A stretch of DNA of 37,897 nt from an uncultured Butyrivibrio sp. (GTDB lineage Bacteria > Bacillota > Clostridia > Lachnospirales > Lachnospiraceae). The position numbers were made by a program, and so were the translations under genes. This document shows, one piece after another, positions 10,638 through 20,190 of this stretch; the stretch's first letter is position 1; each line of letters starts with the position of its first letter. Below the pieces are notes generated by a model that ran no database searches, had not been told where the DNA came from, and worked only from the letters and a program-made list of their open reading frames with translations. The stretch lies in assembly GCA_947167765.1 (NCBI GenBank), contig CAMVJI010000008.1, positions 1 through 37,897 on the forward strand, read 5' to 3'.

Positions 10638-10656
10638 CGATAGCCTACCTCATTTC
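10616..10656 (-). terminator. Hairpin terminator of the MMPL/GLUG operon
   Basis: A 17-position stem (GAAATGAGG-x-GGGCTAT against ATAGCC-TA-CCTCATTTC, one mismatch and one G-T pair) with a 7-base loop, 22 bases past the stop of the GLUG-repeat gene. On the minus strand it is followed by ATATAATAG rather than a T-run, so termination may be weak or act through the stem alone. A T-run (TTTTT) follows it on the plus strand. Confidence 0.55.
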
Positions 10657-10678
10657 ACATGTTTTTCGTATTATTTTC

Positions 10679-13600
10679 TTAATCTTTTTTGTCAGTTTCT
10701 ACTTGCTCTTTAGAATTTTTCTCTTTTCCAGGACCTTTATCATCTGTCTGATCCTTGGAATCATCGTAGAACAGCTGCTCTTTACTTTCAATCTTAGCGG
10801 AAACTTTACTTACCACTTTCTTAAATATCTTTGGTACGTGTCTGCTGTTCTTGGTAAGAAGAATAACTACTACAGCTATAAGTGCAACCACTAGCAGGAA
10901 TACTATAACAAATAAAACTGCCAGCTTGCTGGTGGCACCAGATGCATCACCCACATCAAGAGAAAGCGTAAACTTATTGCCTTCAATATCATAAGTTGAG
11001 TATTTGCCCATGGTTCCTGTGGGAGTTAAAAGAACCTTCTCTCCATTTTTTATCTGATATAACCTGTATTCATCTCCAAGGTATCCCTTTAACAGATCGA
11101 TTGCAACAGTAGCTTCACTTATTGGTCTGAATCGTATCTGGTGTACTTTTTGTCCATCATCAGGTATCGTTACTTCTAATGTTTCATAATCTTTTAAAGT
11201 CTCAGCCTTGCCCTGAACAAAATTAACAGTTCTGACTACATCAAGAGCATCATCTTCTTTGAACATTCCATCTACTAAAAGCTCTGACTGCATCAGGTCA
11301 TCTGAAACATTGTATTCAGAAAGCGTTGTTCTATATCTCTTATAGGTGGCTGTAACAACTTTATCAGTAGTAATGTCAGTAAGTTCCGGAGTATCCCATG
11401 CTGTATAGAATCCATCCTTATTCTTAAGTCCAGGGTACTCGTTTGCTTCAATGCTCTCACCATAGTTTTTCTTTACCTTGGCAATGATCTGCCTGCCGTC
11501 CTCAAGATCTTCATCTTCAAGTACAAAGGTAACCATGAGCTTTTTAAAGTCATTTGGAACATCAGAGTACTCGACGGTATCAAGTTTTACTGTCTTTTCC
11601 TCTACCTGTCCCTCATCCTCTTCACTGAGCTCATCTTCTACAGTTATTACCTTTTCAGCTTCGAAAAGATTGCCCTGTAAGACTTTGTCATATTCAACAG
11701 GCTCTGCCTTCTTGGAATAACTGATCTTGTCGATTCCAGCCAGATCATCACTTACAAAGAAGTTGTTTCTTATCTCTGCGCCTTCTTCAACATTACCTGC
11801 AATAGCACCAAATCTTGACTCTGCTCCTTCGATAGAAACTAGTGCAAGACAGTTTCTTATGTTATTGCCATCGCCTGCAATACCGCCAACGTAATTAGCT
11901 CCCTCAAGTATTCCTTTGGAAAAAGAGCTAACGACATAAGAATATGATGCTCCTGTTACGCCGCCTACGTAGTCGCCTGAAGATGATTTAATATTGGAGT
12001 AATTGCTGCATCCAAGGATCGTGCCCATCTCCTGAAGACCGCAAACACCAGCTGCGTAGTTCTTTTCACCGACTGCTTCTGCGTAGTTTTTATTGCTACG
12101 AAGAACGCACTTGGTGATAAAGGAAGAATTGAGTTTGGAATCCTTGATACCTGTAAGATCTGACTCCTTGTCGTAGTCATACTCAATAGCCATGGTTCCA
12201 GCTATTCCGGCAGTATCAATATCTCCCTCTACTCTTCCAAAGTTTTGGCACCCTTCTATTGTGGCATCAGTACTGGTAGAAGCTTCTTCAAGCGAAACAT
12301 CTGAATAAGCCTGGGTGTAATCCATCTCAAGTACGCCGTCAATTGCATCAGTGTACAGCATCATGATGTTGTTGAACTGATCTGCTATAGACTGCATGTC
12401 ATCAACAAGAACCCCTGTAGCGTTATTGACCTCAAGGTTAAGAGATCCAAAGTTGTCGTTCATACCAGCCATGTTTGATGCAAGGCTTGCAGTATGATCC
12501 TTATATTCTGCACTAAACTGCGGAAACGCAATATCTTCTCTGCCTGCAACATTCCTTACTATGGACTTGGTCTGCTTACCAGCTTCTGACAGATGTGCAG
12601 TTGCAGATTCCAATGAATCCATAGATTTAACAGCATCAGCCCTGGCAGCGTCAGTCATCTCATCAAGGTGTGCTGAAGTGAGGGAAGCAATTGTCATGCC
12701 TGCCTGTTGAAGGTCTTCTGAGTATGAATTATTGCCACCACTACGACTTGTGTAGTGATCCTGTGCAAACTTATCTGCTTTTGACTGAGCATCACTTTTT
12801 GCCTTGCTGTCCCAATCCTGATCTTTAGAATATCTTGAATCTGATGAATCAGAAACAGGGAAGTTTCCATAAGGATCATTTGTGTGTACCCAGGTTCCAT
12901 CTTTTCTTAAACCATAGCAATAATACCAGTCCTCATACTGATATTGTTCATCCCTGCTTCTCCAAAGATGATCATCAAAATCTGAATCAGAATATAAGCT
13001 CGTTGTTGTAAGCAAAGTGTTTCCATTACCATCCTGGTAATCAAGATCCGAGCCGCTAATAAGGGATCTGTTTTTCTGGTAGATGTAATGATTATAGTAA
13101 GGCTGATAAGAGTAATTATATAGTTCGGAATATTGACTTGCAGCGCTCTCTATTGTTGCTTTTGCGCTTTCATAGTCAGTCTTTTCACTATCAGAAAGAT
13201 AGTTATCCAGATTCAGGTCCTTAACAGCATTCTCAAAACTCTCGCCTGAGCTTTTTGTATCAGAAGCAGCATAGGTAAGCTGATCCAGTACTCCATCATC
13301 TTTTGAAGTCTCATCAAGGATATAGTCAACTCTTGAAAAAGCCTCAGAAGTAGCGCTTGATACGCCATTGGCAAAATCAACAGTTCCAGCAGAAAGGAAT
13401 CTTACATCCTCAATGGCACCAGAGGTAAACTGCTGGATTGCAGACAGCCTGTTTGTTATAACATCAGACTGATTCTTGGCATCGCCTAAAGTTGCAGAAA
13501 CAGTATCGTGGAGCTTACTAATGGATTCTGTAAGCTGATAAGCAATGTCAGAGCTAAGATCAACAGTAATGTATGGCTCAGCCTGTCCAACAATACCACC

Positions 13601-14653
13601 TACATCCTTTCTTCCAAGTACTTTGCCGTTGTTGGTGCAGTTAACAACATACCCGGACTGTCTTCCCACAATGCCTCCGATGTTGTAGCCTACATGCTCG
13701 TAGCCCACGTTGCCCATATTAAGGCACCTTGAAATGATGCCCAGGGAATTACCTGCAATACCGCCAACATCTGTGGCTGTTGCATCTTCATTAGCTTCCT
13801 CTGAAGTACTGTCTACATTCTTAATAAGATTGATGACCTTATTAAGATTGGTCATAGAGTCAATGGTTATCTGGGTATCAACATTAGTTGTGTTTACCAG
13901 AGAATCATTTCTGCAGCGGCTAATATCACCTTCATTGTATCCAGCAACACCACCAACAAAATGAATACCTTTTACATATCCACTGACATTGCAATCCTCA
14001 ATTATTCCAGTGAAATGGTTATAGGAAGTAATTCCGCCAACGTAGTCATTGGATGATATAACTCCCTTGAAACTGCAGTTCTTTATATAGCCATGGTTTT
14101 CACCGCAAAGTCCACCTACTCTTATCTGCTCTCCAGAAGGAATGATGGTTCCAGTTACATTTAAGTTGGCGATAACTCCCGTCTTTTGAACGTCAGCAAA
14201 AAGGCCTACATGAGATAAGCCATCAGATACGTTGTACTCAGAAATAGTATGTCCCTGTCCGTCAAATACTCCTCCGAAGGATGGTACGTAGTCAAAGTTT
14301 TTACTAAGAAGAGAAATATCCTGTGTAAGGATAACTCTTTTATTCACTGACCATGTATCAAGCTTGCAGTTATTTGCAAAAGAAAGGAAATCATCGACGC
14401 TGCTTATATAGATATCTTCAAGTTCTTCTGGAATAAGAGCTTCAATCGCTTCTTCTATATCAGCATCTACATTCTCATCATCTTCATAAAGATCAGTCTG
14501 GGTGGCAGTTGATAAAAGCTCAACTTCTGACCTTGGATCTTTTTCCTGATCTTCCTTACCTGTTTCCTCTTCTTTTTCAGCAAGAACTGTAAGGGGAGCG
14601 CTTGTACATACAAGAGCAAATATTGTAAGAAGGGCAAGTATTCTCTTTTTCAT
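10679..14653 (-). CDS. Large secreted, membrane-anchored GLUG-repeat protein
   Basis: A 1324-residue envelope protein. It has a signal peptide (about 1-25), then blocks of GLUG-type repeats (GGVAGYNEGDISRCRN, GGIAGNSLGIISRCLN, GGIVGRQSGYVVNCTN) likely forming a beta-solenoid. A long, mainly helical insert (about 370-800) includes a Tyr/Asp/Ser-rich stretch, then a second GLUG block (GGVTGASYSYVVSSF, GGIAGDGNNIRNC), a beta-rich region, a membrane helix near 1243-1266 and a basic, then acidic, cytoplasmic tail. Its ATG overlaps the stop of the MMPL transporter by one base (TAATG), so the two are translationally coupled and probably work together. GLUG repeats occur in bacterial surface and adhesin-like proteins; no enzymatic motif is visible. 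The substrate or ligand is unknown. Confidence 0.8.
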   Translation of the reverse strand: MKKRILALLTIFALVCTSAPLTVLAEKEEETGKEDQEKDPRSEVELLSTATQTDLYEDDENVDADIEEAIEALIPEELEDIYISSVDDFLSFANNCKLDTWSVNKRVILTQDISLLSKNFDYVPSFGGVFDGQGHTISEYNVSDGLSHVGLFADVQKTGVIANLNVTGTIIPSGEQIRVGGLCGENHGYIKNCSFKGVISSNDYVGGITSYNHFTGIIEDCNVSGYVKGIHFVGGVAGYNEGDISRCRNDSLVNTTNVDTQITIDSMTNLNKVINLIKNVDSTSEEANEDATATDVGGIAGNSLGIISRCLNMGNVGYEHVGYNIGGIVGRQSGYVVNCTNNGKVLGRKDVGGIVGQAEPYITVDLSSDIAYQLTESISKLHDTVSATLGDAKNQSDVITNRLSAIQQFTSGAIEDVRFLSAGTVDFANGVSSATSEAFSRVDYILDETSKDDGVLDQLTYAASDTKSSGESFENAVKDLNLDNYLSDSEKTDYESAKATIESAASQYSELYNYSYQPYYNHYIYQKNRSLISGSDLDYQDGNGNTLLTTTSLYSDSDFDDHLWRSRDEQYQYEDWYYCYGLRKDGTWVHTNDPYGNFPVSDSSDSRYSKDQDWDSKAKSDAQSKADKFAQDHYTSRSGGNNSYSEDLQQAGMTIASLTSAHLDEMTDAARADAVKSMDSLESATAHLSEAGKQTKSIVRNVAGREDIAFPQFSAEYKDHTASLASNMAGMNDNFGSLNLEVNNATGVLVDDMQSIADQFNNIMMLYTDAIDGVLEMDYTQAYSDVSLEEASTSTDATIEGCQNFGRVEGDIDTAGIAGTMAIEYDYDKESDLTGIKDSKLNSSFITKCVLRSNKNYAEAVGEKNYAAGVCGLQEMGTILGCSNYSNIKSSSGDYVGGVTGASYSYVVSSFSKGILEGANYVGGIAGDGNNIRNCLALVSIEGAESRFGAIAGNVEEGAEIRNNFFVSDDLAGIDKISYSKKAEPVEYDKVLQGNLFEAEKVITVEDELSEEDEGQVEEKTVKLDTVEYSDVPNDFKKLMVTFVLEDEDLEDGRQIIAKVKKNYGESIEANEYPGLKNKDGFYTAWDTPELTDITTDKVVTATYKRYRTTLSEYNVSDDLMQSELLVDGMFKEDDALDVVRTVNFVQGKAETLKDYETLEVTIPDDGQKVHQIRFRPISEATVAIDLLKGYLGDEYRLYQIKNGEKVLLTPTGTMGKYSTYDIEGNKFTLSLDVGDASGATSKLAVLFVIVFLLVVALIAVVVILLTKNSRHVPKIFKKVVSKVSAKIESKEQLFYDDSKDQTDDKGPGKEKNSKEQVETDKKD

Positions 14654-17109
14654 TATACTGTCTCCTCCACCTTCTCATTATCGTTTTCATCAAGCATTTT
14701 CACATCACCGTTTTCGATATATGCACTGACATTACCCTTTACTATTGCGTGAACAACACCGTTAACTGTTCCGTCAATGTGTCCCCTTACAATACCATCA
14801 ATACGCATTGAGCCGGTCCTTTGCCTGGTCTGAAGCGGCATGTTCATAACAAAGGCAGTAAGCTCGATTATCTTATCTCCCACAAGAAGGATCTGAGGCA
14901 GAACAAACATTGTTACAAAAATGGAAATGATTGTTCCTCGTCCAAGACATTTACCAATTCCATAAATAGCACAGTCTGATGTCATCTTACCAATAAGGGT
15001 TCCAGCTACAGCGAGCATGGTTCCTGATGTGATGATAGTTGGGAATGACAGGTTCATGGTATCGATGATGGCATCTCTTTTGCCCATGGTCTCACGAAGC
15101 TCTGTGTAACGTCCTGCAATAACAATGGCATAGTCAATGTTAGCACCCATCTGAATTGAGCTTACGATAAGGTATCCCAGGAAAAAGAGATTGTCGTGCA
15201 TCACAGCCGGGAACGAGAAATTGATCCAGATACATCCCTGAATGACCGCAATAAGTAGGACAGGCATTCCAGCTGATTTAAAGGTGAAAAGAAGTACTAT
15301 CAAAACCGCCAGGATTGAAATGACGCTTGTGACTGTGTTGTCTCTTGCAAAGCACTTCTTAAGGTCGTACTGGCTGACAGATTCTCCAACAACATAGATC
15401 TTATCTTCGTCGTAGTACTTCTCAGTTATCTTGTGCATCTCTTCAATGAACGCAAAGGTTTCGTCTGACTCTTCGGGGAGATTTAAATAAACAAGGATTC
15501 TCGAATAATCTTCCCCCTGAAGCTGGTCCTTGGCAAAAGTCATCATCCTGTTGGCATCTTCAAGCTTTTTCATCAGGTCATCACTTAAGGTAACATAACC
15601 TTCCTGAACTTCCTGATAAACAAACATGAACATATCAATGAGAGGAACCTTGTAGTTTGCAAGACCATTTACTGCCTTGGCATAGTCCTCATCATTAACA
15701 GCATAGGCTGCATAAACAACCTCTGCTATCTCATAGTCAATATTTAAAAGCTCAGAAAACTGACGGGGAGTTAGCTTCTCTGTAAGTGTATAACCATTAA
15801 GTGCCTCAGTATTTGCAAGACCTGTAATAGATGAAACTTCATCCCTTGCAAGAAGTTCATCTATAAGTCTCTTTTCCCTTTCGTAATCTCCTGAAGGGAA
15901 AACAAGAGCCACCATATTATCTGAATTAAAATTCTCATCCTGCATATTCTGATCAGCCTGCACCTCATTTATAAGAGGTGGTGTGATCTTGGTGTAGCCA
16001 TAAACGTAAGGAGTTTTAGCAGAAACTCTGTTAGCTACAATGATAAGGATCACAAATGCAGGAGTAATGATATATCTTGAAGCATAGGCAAACTTGCCAA
16101 CAAAGGGAATTTGAGGGATAAAGTTCTTGTGCTTGGTCTTTTCCATGAGAGGTGCAAAAACCATGATGATACCTGGCATAAGAAGGAACACAGACAAAAG
16201 GCTTAAGATGATAGCCTTTATAAGGACAATACCCATATCAGAGCCAATACCAAACTGCATGAACAGCATGGCAACAAGACCTCCGATTGTGGTAAGTGAG
16301 CTGCCAGAAATCTCAGGGATTGATTTTGAAAGAGCTACGATGCAGGCTTCACGGTTTGGAAGCTCATCGTGCTCTTCTTTATACCTGTTTAGGAAGATGA
16401 CCGCATAGTCAACAGACAGAGCCAGCTGCAGCACGATTGTGACTGAATCTGATACAAAAGAAATTGTTCCAAGAAGGAAGTTTGTTCCCATCTGGACAAG
16501 GGCTGCAGAGCCAAAGGTAAGAAGAAGTACCGGAACTTCGGCATAAGCCTGAGATGTAAGAAGGAGTACTACAACTACAACAATGACAACAATGACAGAA
16601 ATTACGTTCATCTCCTTATCAATGAGCTCTGACTGAGTGTCACCAAGAGTTGTTGAGATGTAGGAATCGTAGGGTTCAAAGTACTCTTTTACCTGTTCAA
16701 GAAGCACAAGGCACTGATCATCATTTTCATCATAGTCAAAAGTTATATTAAAAAGAGCTGAGCCATTATTATAATGGTCACTTGTATCATCAACTTCAGC
16801 TGAAAAAATTCCATCCATATCTTCAAGATGGTCCTTGACCTCAAGTGCCTGATCATAAGAGATATTTGCGACCATGACTTTTACAGAGCCGTAGGTTGTA
16901 AACTGCTCTTCCATAAGATCAAGACCTTGTCTGGTCTCAGATGTATCAGGAAGGTATTGTGCCAGTTCATTTTCAACACTTACCCAGTTTCTGGAAACCA
17001 CTGAGAATATGCATAAAATAGCATATATCAGAAAGAAAAGGTTGCGCTTATCGACGATAAATGCGCAGATTTTGAGCATAAAACTGTTTCCAGCTTTTTC
17101 GTTTTCCAT
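14653..17109 (-). CDS. MMPL/RND-family transporter with a C-terminal beta-solenoid-like tail
   Basis: An 818-residue RND-superfamily protein of the MMPL type, which move lipids, drugs or envelope components by proton motive force. It has two repeats, each with one membrane helix, an extracytoplasmic loop and a cluster of five helices. Conserved family segments include LQLALSVDYAVIFLNRYKEE in half 1 and SSIQMGANIDYAIVIAGRY in half 2, whose Asp residues are expected to relay protons. After the last helix, about 45 residues repeat a turn pattern (IDGIVRG, HIDGTVNG, VVHAIVKG, NVSAYIENG) like bactofilin-type coils, which is unusual for the family. The start is taken at ATG 17109 because GGGGGAG lies six bases before it. 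Coupled to the GLUG protein. Confidence 0.87.
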   Translation of the reverse strand: MENEKAGNSFMLKICAFIVDKRNLFFLIYAILCIFSVVSRNWVSVENELAQYLPDTSETRQGLDLMEEQFTTYGSVKVMVANISYDQALEVKDHLEDMDGIFSAEVDDTSDHYNNGSALFNITFDYDENDDQCLVLLEQVKEYFEPYDSYISTTLGDTQSELIDKEMNVISVIVVIVVVVVLLLTSQAYAEVPVLLLTFGSAALVQMGTNFLLGTISFVSDSVTIVLQLALSVDYAVIFLNRYKEEHDELPNREACIVALSKSIPEISGSSLTTIGGLVAMLFMQFGIGSDMGIVLIKAIILSLLSVFLLMPGIIMVFAPLMEKTKHKNFIPQIPFVGKFAYASRYIITPAFVILIIVANRVSAKTPYVYGYTKITPPLINEVQADQNMQDENFNSDNMVALVFPSGDYEREKRLIDELLARDEVSSITGLANTEALNGYTLTEKLTPRQFSELLNIDYEIAEVVYAAYAVNDEDYAKAVNGLANYKVPLIDMFMFVYQEVQEGYVTLSDDLMKKLEDANRMMTFAKDQLQGEDYSRILVYLNLPEESDETFAFIEEMHKITEKYYDEDKIYVVGESVSQYDLKKCFARDNTVTSVISILAVLIVLLFTFKSAGMPVLLIAVIQGCIWINFSFPAVMHDNLFFLGYLIVSSIQMGANIDYAIVIAGRYTELRETMGKRDAIIDTMNLSFPTIITSGTMLAVAGTLIGKMTSDCAIYGIGKCLGRGTIISIFVTMFVLPQILLVGDKIIELTAFVMNMPLQTRQRTGSMRIDGIVRGHIDGTVNGVVHAIVKGNVSAYIENGDVKMLDENDNEKVEETV

Positions 17110-17146
17110 AGCCATCTCCCCCGAGAAACTAAAATTATCCAAATGT

Positions 17147-17175
17147 AGTATACACCGCATTTTGATTTTTGACCA
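17147..17175 (-). promoter_or_regulatory. Candidate promoter of the MMPL/GLUG operon
   Basis: On the minus strand TGGTCA (17175-17170), 17 bases, TATACT (17152-17147). It lies just after the terminator of the surface-protein gene and 38 bases before the chosen MMPL start. The -35 match is only moderate; an alternative TTGACT is at 17183-17178. Confidence 0.45.
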
Positions 17176-17188
17176 TAAGTCAAAATAA

Positions 17189-17214
17189 AAGGTCCGGCAC
17201 TGTGGCCGGACCTT
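17189..17214 (-). terminator. Rho-independent terminator of the surface-protein gene
   Basis: Perfect 10-base arms (AAGGTCCGGC and GCCGGACCTT) with a 6-base loop, followed on the minus strand by TTATTTTG, 23 bases after the stop codon at 17237. GC-rich stem plus T-rich tail is a standard terminator. Confidence 0.85.
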
Positions 17215-17236
17215 AAACTATTTCGTATAATAATTA

Positions 17237-19909
17237 TTATCTACGCTTCTTCAGTGAAGCCAGAGCTCCAAGTGCAACTGCAGATGCTCCGAGGATCATC
17301 ATTGATGCAACGAGAGGATTCTGAGTCATATCCCCTGTTCTTGCTCTTCTTGCACCAAGTACCTGTGGCATGTCTCTCTTTGCTCCGAGAACCTGTGGTA
17401 CTTCAGAAACAGGATCTTGTTCGTTTACCACAACAACAGTGTCTGTAGGAGGTGTTGTTGTAGGTGGTGTAGGTGGTGTTGGCGGTGTTGGTGGTACTTC
17501 AACAATAACAGGTGGTGTCGGAGGAACATCAATTGTCTTGGTCTCAGTCCATACTCCCCTGGTGCTCTCCTTTGAGTACTCACTGAATTTTACTTCATAA
17601 GTACTTCCCAGTATAACGAGACTTCTCTTGTACTCATAGTTGTTTACGGTCTTGTCAAGATCAATGTCAATGGTCTTTATGCCTGTAACAACATAGTTAA
17701 ATGCCTGCTTTTTCGCATTTAGCGTATAATATTCGGTATTAGCCGCTCCAATTACTTTTCTGTCCACCAGATATCCCTTTGATCCTGCAGGATACCAATG
17801 TCCTTCTGCGCCACCGCTGATCTCACTGCAGATGATCGTACCGCAGAAGTTACCGCCTCCAAGTGTCACTTTTGTATTAGGTGCCAGAATATTTCCAACT
17901 TCATTTGTACCTTGGGTTCTTAAAGTTGTGGCATTTGTAACAAATGTAACATCCGGCATGATAGCTGCATTAAGAAGGCTCTTGTTGCCGGTCTGGATGT
18001 TTTGATATTGAGAATCTGTTGTAATAACAGGCAATATAGTATCGGTTCCTGTAAGTATTATCGTTACTTTTTCAGGAGTAGTAAGAAGGATCCATGTTTC
18101 TTTGACCGTACCGTCAATATAGTACGTTCCGCCGTCTGTAATTTCCAGTTTGTTCTTTTCAGGCCTTGGACCACTTCCTGTAGAATACTTAAGTGTATTT
18201 TTACTGGTCTTGGGAGTAGCAAGAACACTGTTCATCTGATCAACAAAAACCTGCTGGTCGATTCCATACATATTATCATGTAAGAAATTGGAATGCTGAT
18301 CGTAATGATAGTATACTCCGTTGATAATAAAGCTTGTCTCCTGATGACCTACTTCAGCACTACCTCCTTGGGAAAGAATTGTAAAGGTTTCATCTACTGT
18401 ATTTACCTTGTAATAGATTGTTTTCCCATCTTCTGTTGTCTCTTTGTAAATTGTCTCCCCATCGACCACTTCCTTGTCGTTAAGGTTTATGATCCTTTCA
18501 TATTCTTCCTTGGTAGTGATACTAAAACCATCAAAATCATTTATTATCCTGGTTTCATCATTCTGTGGATGAGGGATTATTTTACCACCATCATAAATTC
18601 CCCTGGCAATAAAGTCATCCAATGCATCCTGCGCATCTATTAAAGTATCATATATTGTATCAAGGATAATGGTTTCTTCGTGTGTGCCCGTGCCATAACC
18701 ATGAGCTACAAGAACATAGCCGTCTGCTTTTGCTGCTTCCATCTCACTTTTCAGTTCTTCCGAATTAACACTCTTATATTCCTTACCTGAGTTATACCTA
18801 AGTGAATCCGGAGTGACAGAGCTATCCATCTTATCAAGTATGAGATTTCTTAGATCAGTATCCAAAACTGTAAGGTAGACGCCGTCTTTGACATAAGTAA
18901 TGTCAAAGTCATCTGAACCGTTTGCGGAAGGCGCAATGATAAATGTTGTATCTGTATCAATTTGGCATTTCTCTAAAAGCTTTATCTGAGTTTCGGTTAA
19001 AGACGTTTCTCCCAAAGTATAGGAAGTAACACTCTCAAATCTGCTTTCAATTTCGTTGCCGGCGCTGTTTACAAGAGCATTCTTAACATCTTCCGGTACA
19101 TCTGAAAGAGGAACCTCGTTATCTCCGATCTTCGCAATGATCTTTGTATCATTAGAATCATCACCGGAGCTTTCTGCCTCGGTCTCCAAAATGAAACTTG
19201 TTGCTCCGTTAAGCTGTGAAATATCTACATAAGTACGATTGCCCTCGTTGTCAGTCACATAATATTTCTCAGTCAGGCTGTCAAATTTAATTCCGCTTGT
19301 TTCTGTATTTCCTTCTGCCTGTTTTTCAACCTGGGCTTTTATTTCTTTTGCAAGTTGCTCATCGTCTGTTTCAACTGTAGTAGATGATGTAGTCTCTTTG
19401 GAAACAATATCCTCAACAAACTCACCTGTTGTAGTTACTGTATTTCCGTCCTGTACAACAGTGACATTTTCTGTATCTTTTGTAAGTGCTTCAGGCTTTG
19501 TAACTGTGGTTACAACAGTTTCCTTTGTAGTGGCAACAGCCTTTGGCTCTGATGCCTCAATATCCCCTATTACTATCGCATTATCTCCTGCGCTGATAGT
19601 TTCATTATTATCTACAGTTTCTTCATAAATACTTGTTGTAGTTGTAATGTCAGCTACAGGAGTTTCTTCTTTTGTTACCTGCGGCTCAGATACAGGCTTT
19701 GCATCTGAATGATCAATAAGATCTGCAGCCTCATTTGCAACAGAATTTGTATCGCTTGCCTCTGCTGCAGCACCTTTCCCTGACTCGTCAGCCGGTTCAC
19801 CGTCGCTTGCCTCTGCTGTGATGCTGTTTGTAGCAAAAACAAGTGTACCTGTCATTAAACAAAAAACACCTTCTCTGATAGCCTGAGGGATATTGTCGTA
19901 AAGCTTCAT
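17237..19909 (-). CDS. Choice-of-anchor-A surface protein with Pro-rich stalk and C-terminal anchor
   Basis: An 890-residue exported protein. A signal peptide (roughly 1-35) is followed by a Thr/Glu/Val-rich low-complexity region, a large central region with no recognised fold, and a domain near 640-730 matching the choice-of-anchor-A pattern (GTYYIDGTV, NILAPNTKV, GGNFCGTIICSEISGGAEGH). Next come a stalk of repeated PPTPPT, then PQVLGAKRD and PQVLGARRARTGD in tandem, a membrane helix and a KKRR tail. The VLGARR..TGD ending is a common Lachnospiraceae surface anchor, sortase-like but without a strict LPxTG. The ATG at 19909 is chosen because GGAGG precedes it; an upstream GTG has no site. Single-gene unit with its own terminator. 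Ligand unknown. Confidence 0.8.
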   Translation of the reverse strand: MKLYDNIPQAIREGVFCLMTGTLVFATNSITAEASDGEPADESGKGAAAEASDTNSVANEAADLIDHSDAKPVSEPQVTKEETPVADITTTTSIYEETVDNNETISAGDNAIVIGDIEASEPKAVATTKETVVTTVTKPEALTKDTENVTVVQDGNTVTTTGEFVEDIVSKETTSSTTVETDDEQLAKEIKAQVEKQAEGNTETSGIKFDSLTEKYYVTDNEGNRTYVDISQLNGATSFILETEAESSGDDSNDTKIIAKIGDNEVPLSDVPEDVKNALVNSAGNEIESRFESVTSYTLGETSLTETQIKLLEKCQIDTDTTFIIAPSANGSDDFDITYVKDGVYLTVLDTDLRNLILDKMDSSVTPDSLRYNSGKEYKSVNSEELKSEMEAAKADGYVLVAHGYGTGTHEETIILDTIYDTLIDAQDALDDFIARGIYDGGKIIPHPQNDETRIINDFDGFSITTKEEYERIINLNDKEVVDGETIYKETTEDGKTIYYKVNTVDETFTILSQGGSAEVGHQETSFIINGVYYHYDQHSNFLHDNMYGIDQQVFVDQMNSVLATPKTSKNTLKYSTGSGPRPEKNKLEITDGGTYYIDGTVKETWILLTTPEKVTIILTGTDTILPVITTDSQYQNIQTGNKSLLNAAIMPDVTFVTNATTLRTQGTNEVGNILAPNTKVTLGGGNFCGTIICSEISGGAEGHWYPAGSKGYLVDRKVIGAANTEYYTLNAKKQAFNYVVTGIKTIDIDLDKTVNNYEYKRSLVILGSTYEVKFSEYSKESTRGVWTETKTIDVPPTPPVIVEVPPTPPTPPTPPTTTPPTDTVVVVNEQDPVSEVPQVLGAKRDMPQVLGARRARTGDMTQNPLVASMMILGASAVALGALASLKKRR

Positions 19910-20190
19910 TTTTTTGGTCCTCCGTACCACACACTAAAAATACTAAACAACCCGTTTCAAGTGTATCCTACATAATATGCTATCATAATAATCATCATAT
20001 TTTACATTTAAAATGTCATTTATGATTTGATTAATACTTCTTTTATCCTCTTTTAATAAACTTAATTGATATTTTTCTTTACTTCTTCATTTACGCAATA
20101 CTAAAGGGTGCATTTTGTAAGTTTCTTACAATCTCACAAAATACACCCTAATTAATATCCTTATTCAATTAAATTAAACACAAAGATAAA
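19910..20190. other. AT-rich intergenic region between surface protein and membrane-protein operon
   Basis: About 280 bases without a gene. It holds the hairpin at 20105-20149, a small palindrome ACATTTAAAATGT at 20004-20016 and the likely 5' leader of the surface-protein gene. I could not find a convincing -35/-10 pair; several TATTAT-like boxes on the minus strand (for example near 19980-19995) have no good partner. Confidence 0.5.
20105..20149 (-). terminator. Hairpin terminator after the two small membrane-protein genes
   Basis: Arms AGGGTGCATTTTGT and ACAAAATACACCCT pair over 14 positions with one mismatch around a 17-base loop that itself contains GTAAG/CTTAC. It lies 41 bases past the stop at 20191. 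The sequence after it on the minus strand is only modestly T-rich (TTAGTATTG), so strength is uncertain. Confidence 0.6.

Noticed and set aside
17437-17530. Short Gly-Gly-Val-coding tandem repeats read on the plus strand
   Set aside because: They are the complement of the Pro-Thr stalk codons of the surface protein, not an independent repeat element or gene.
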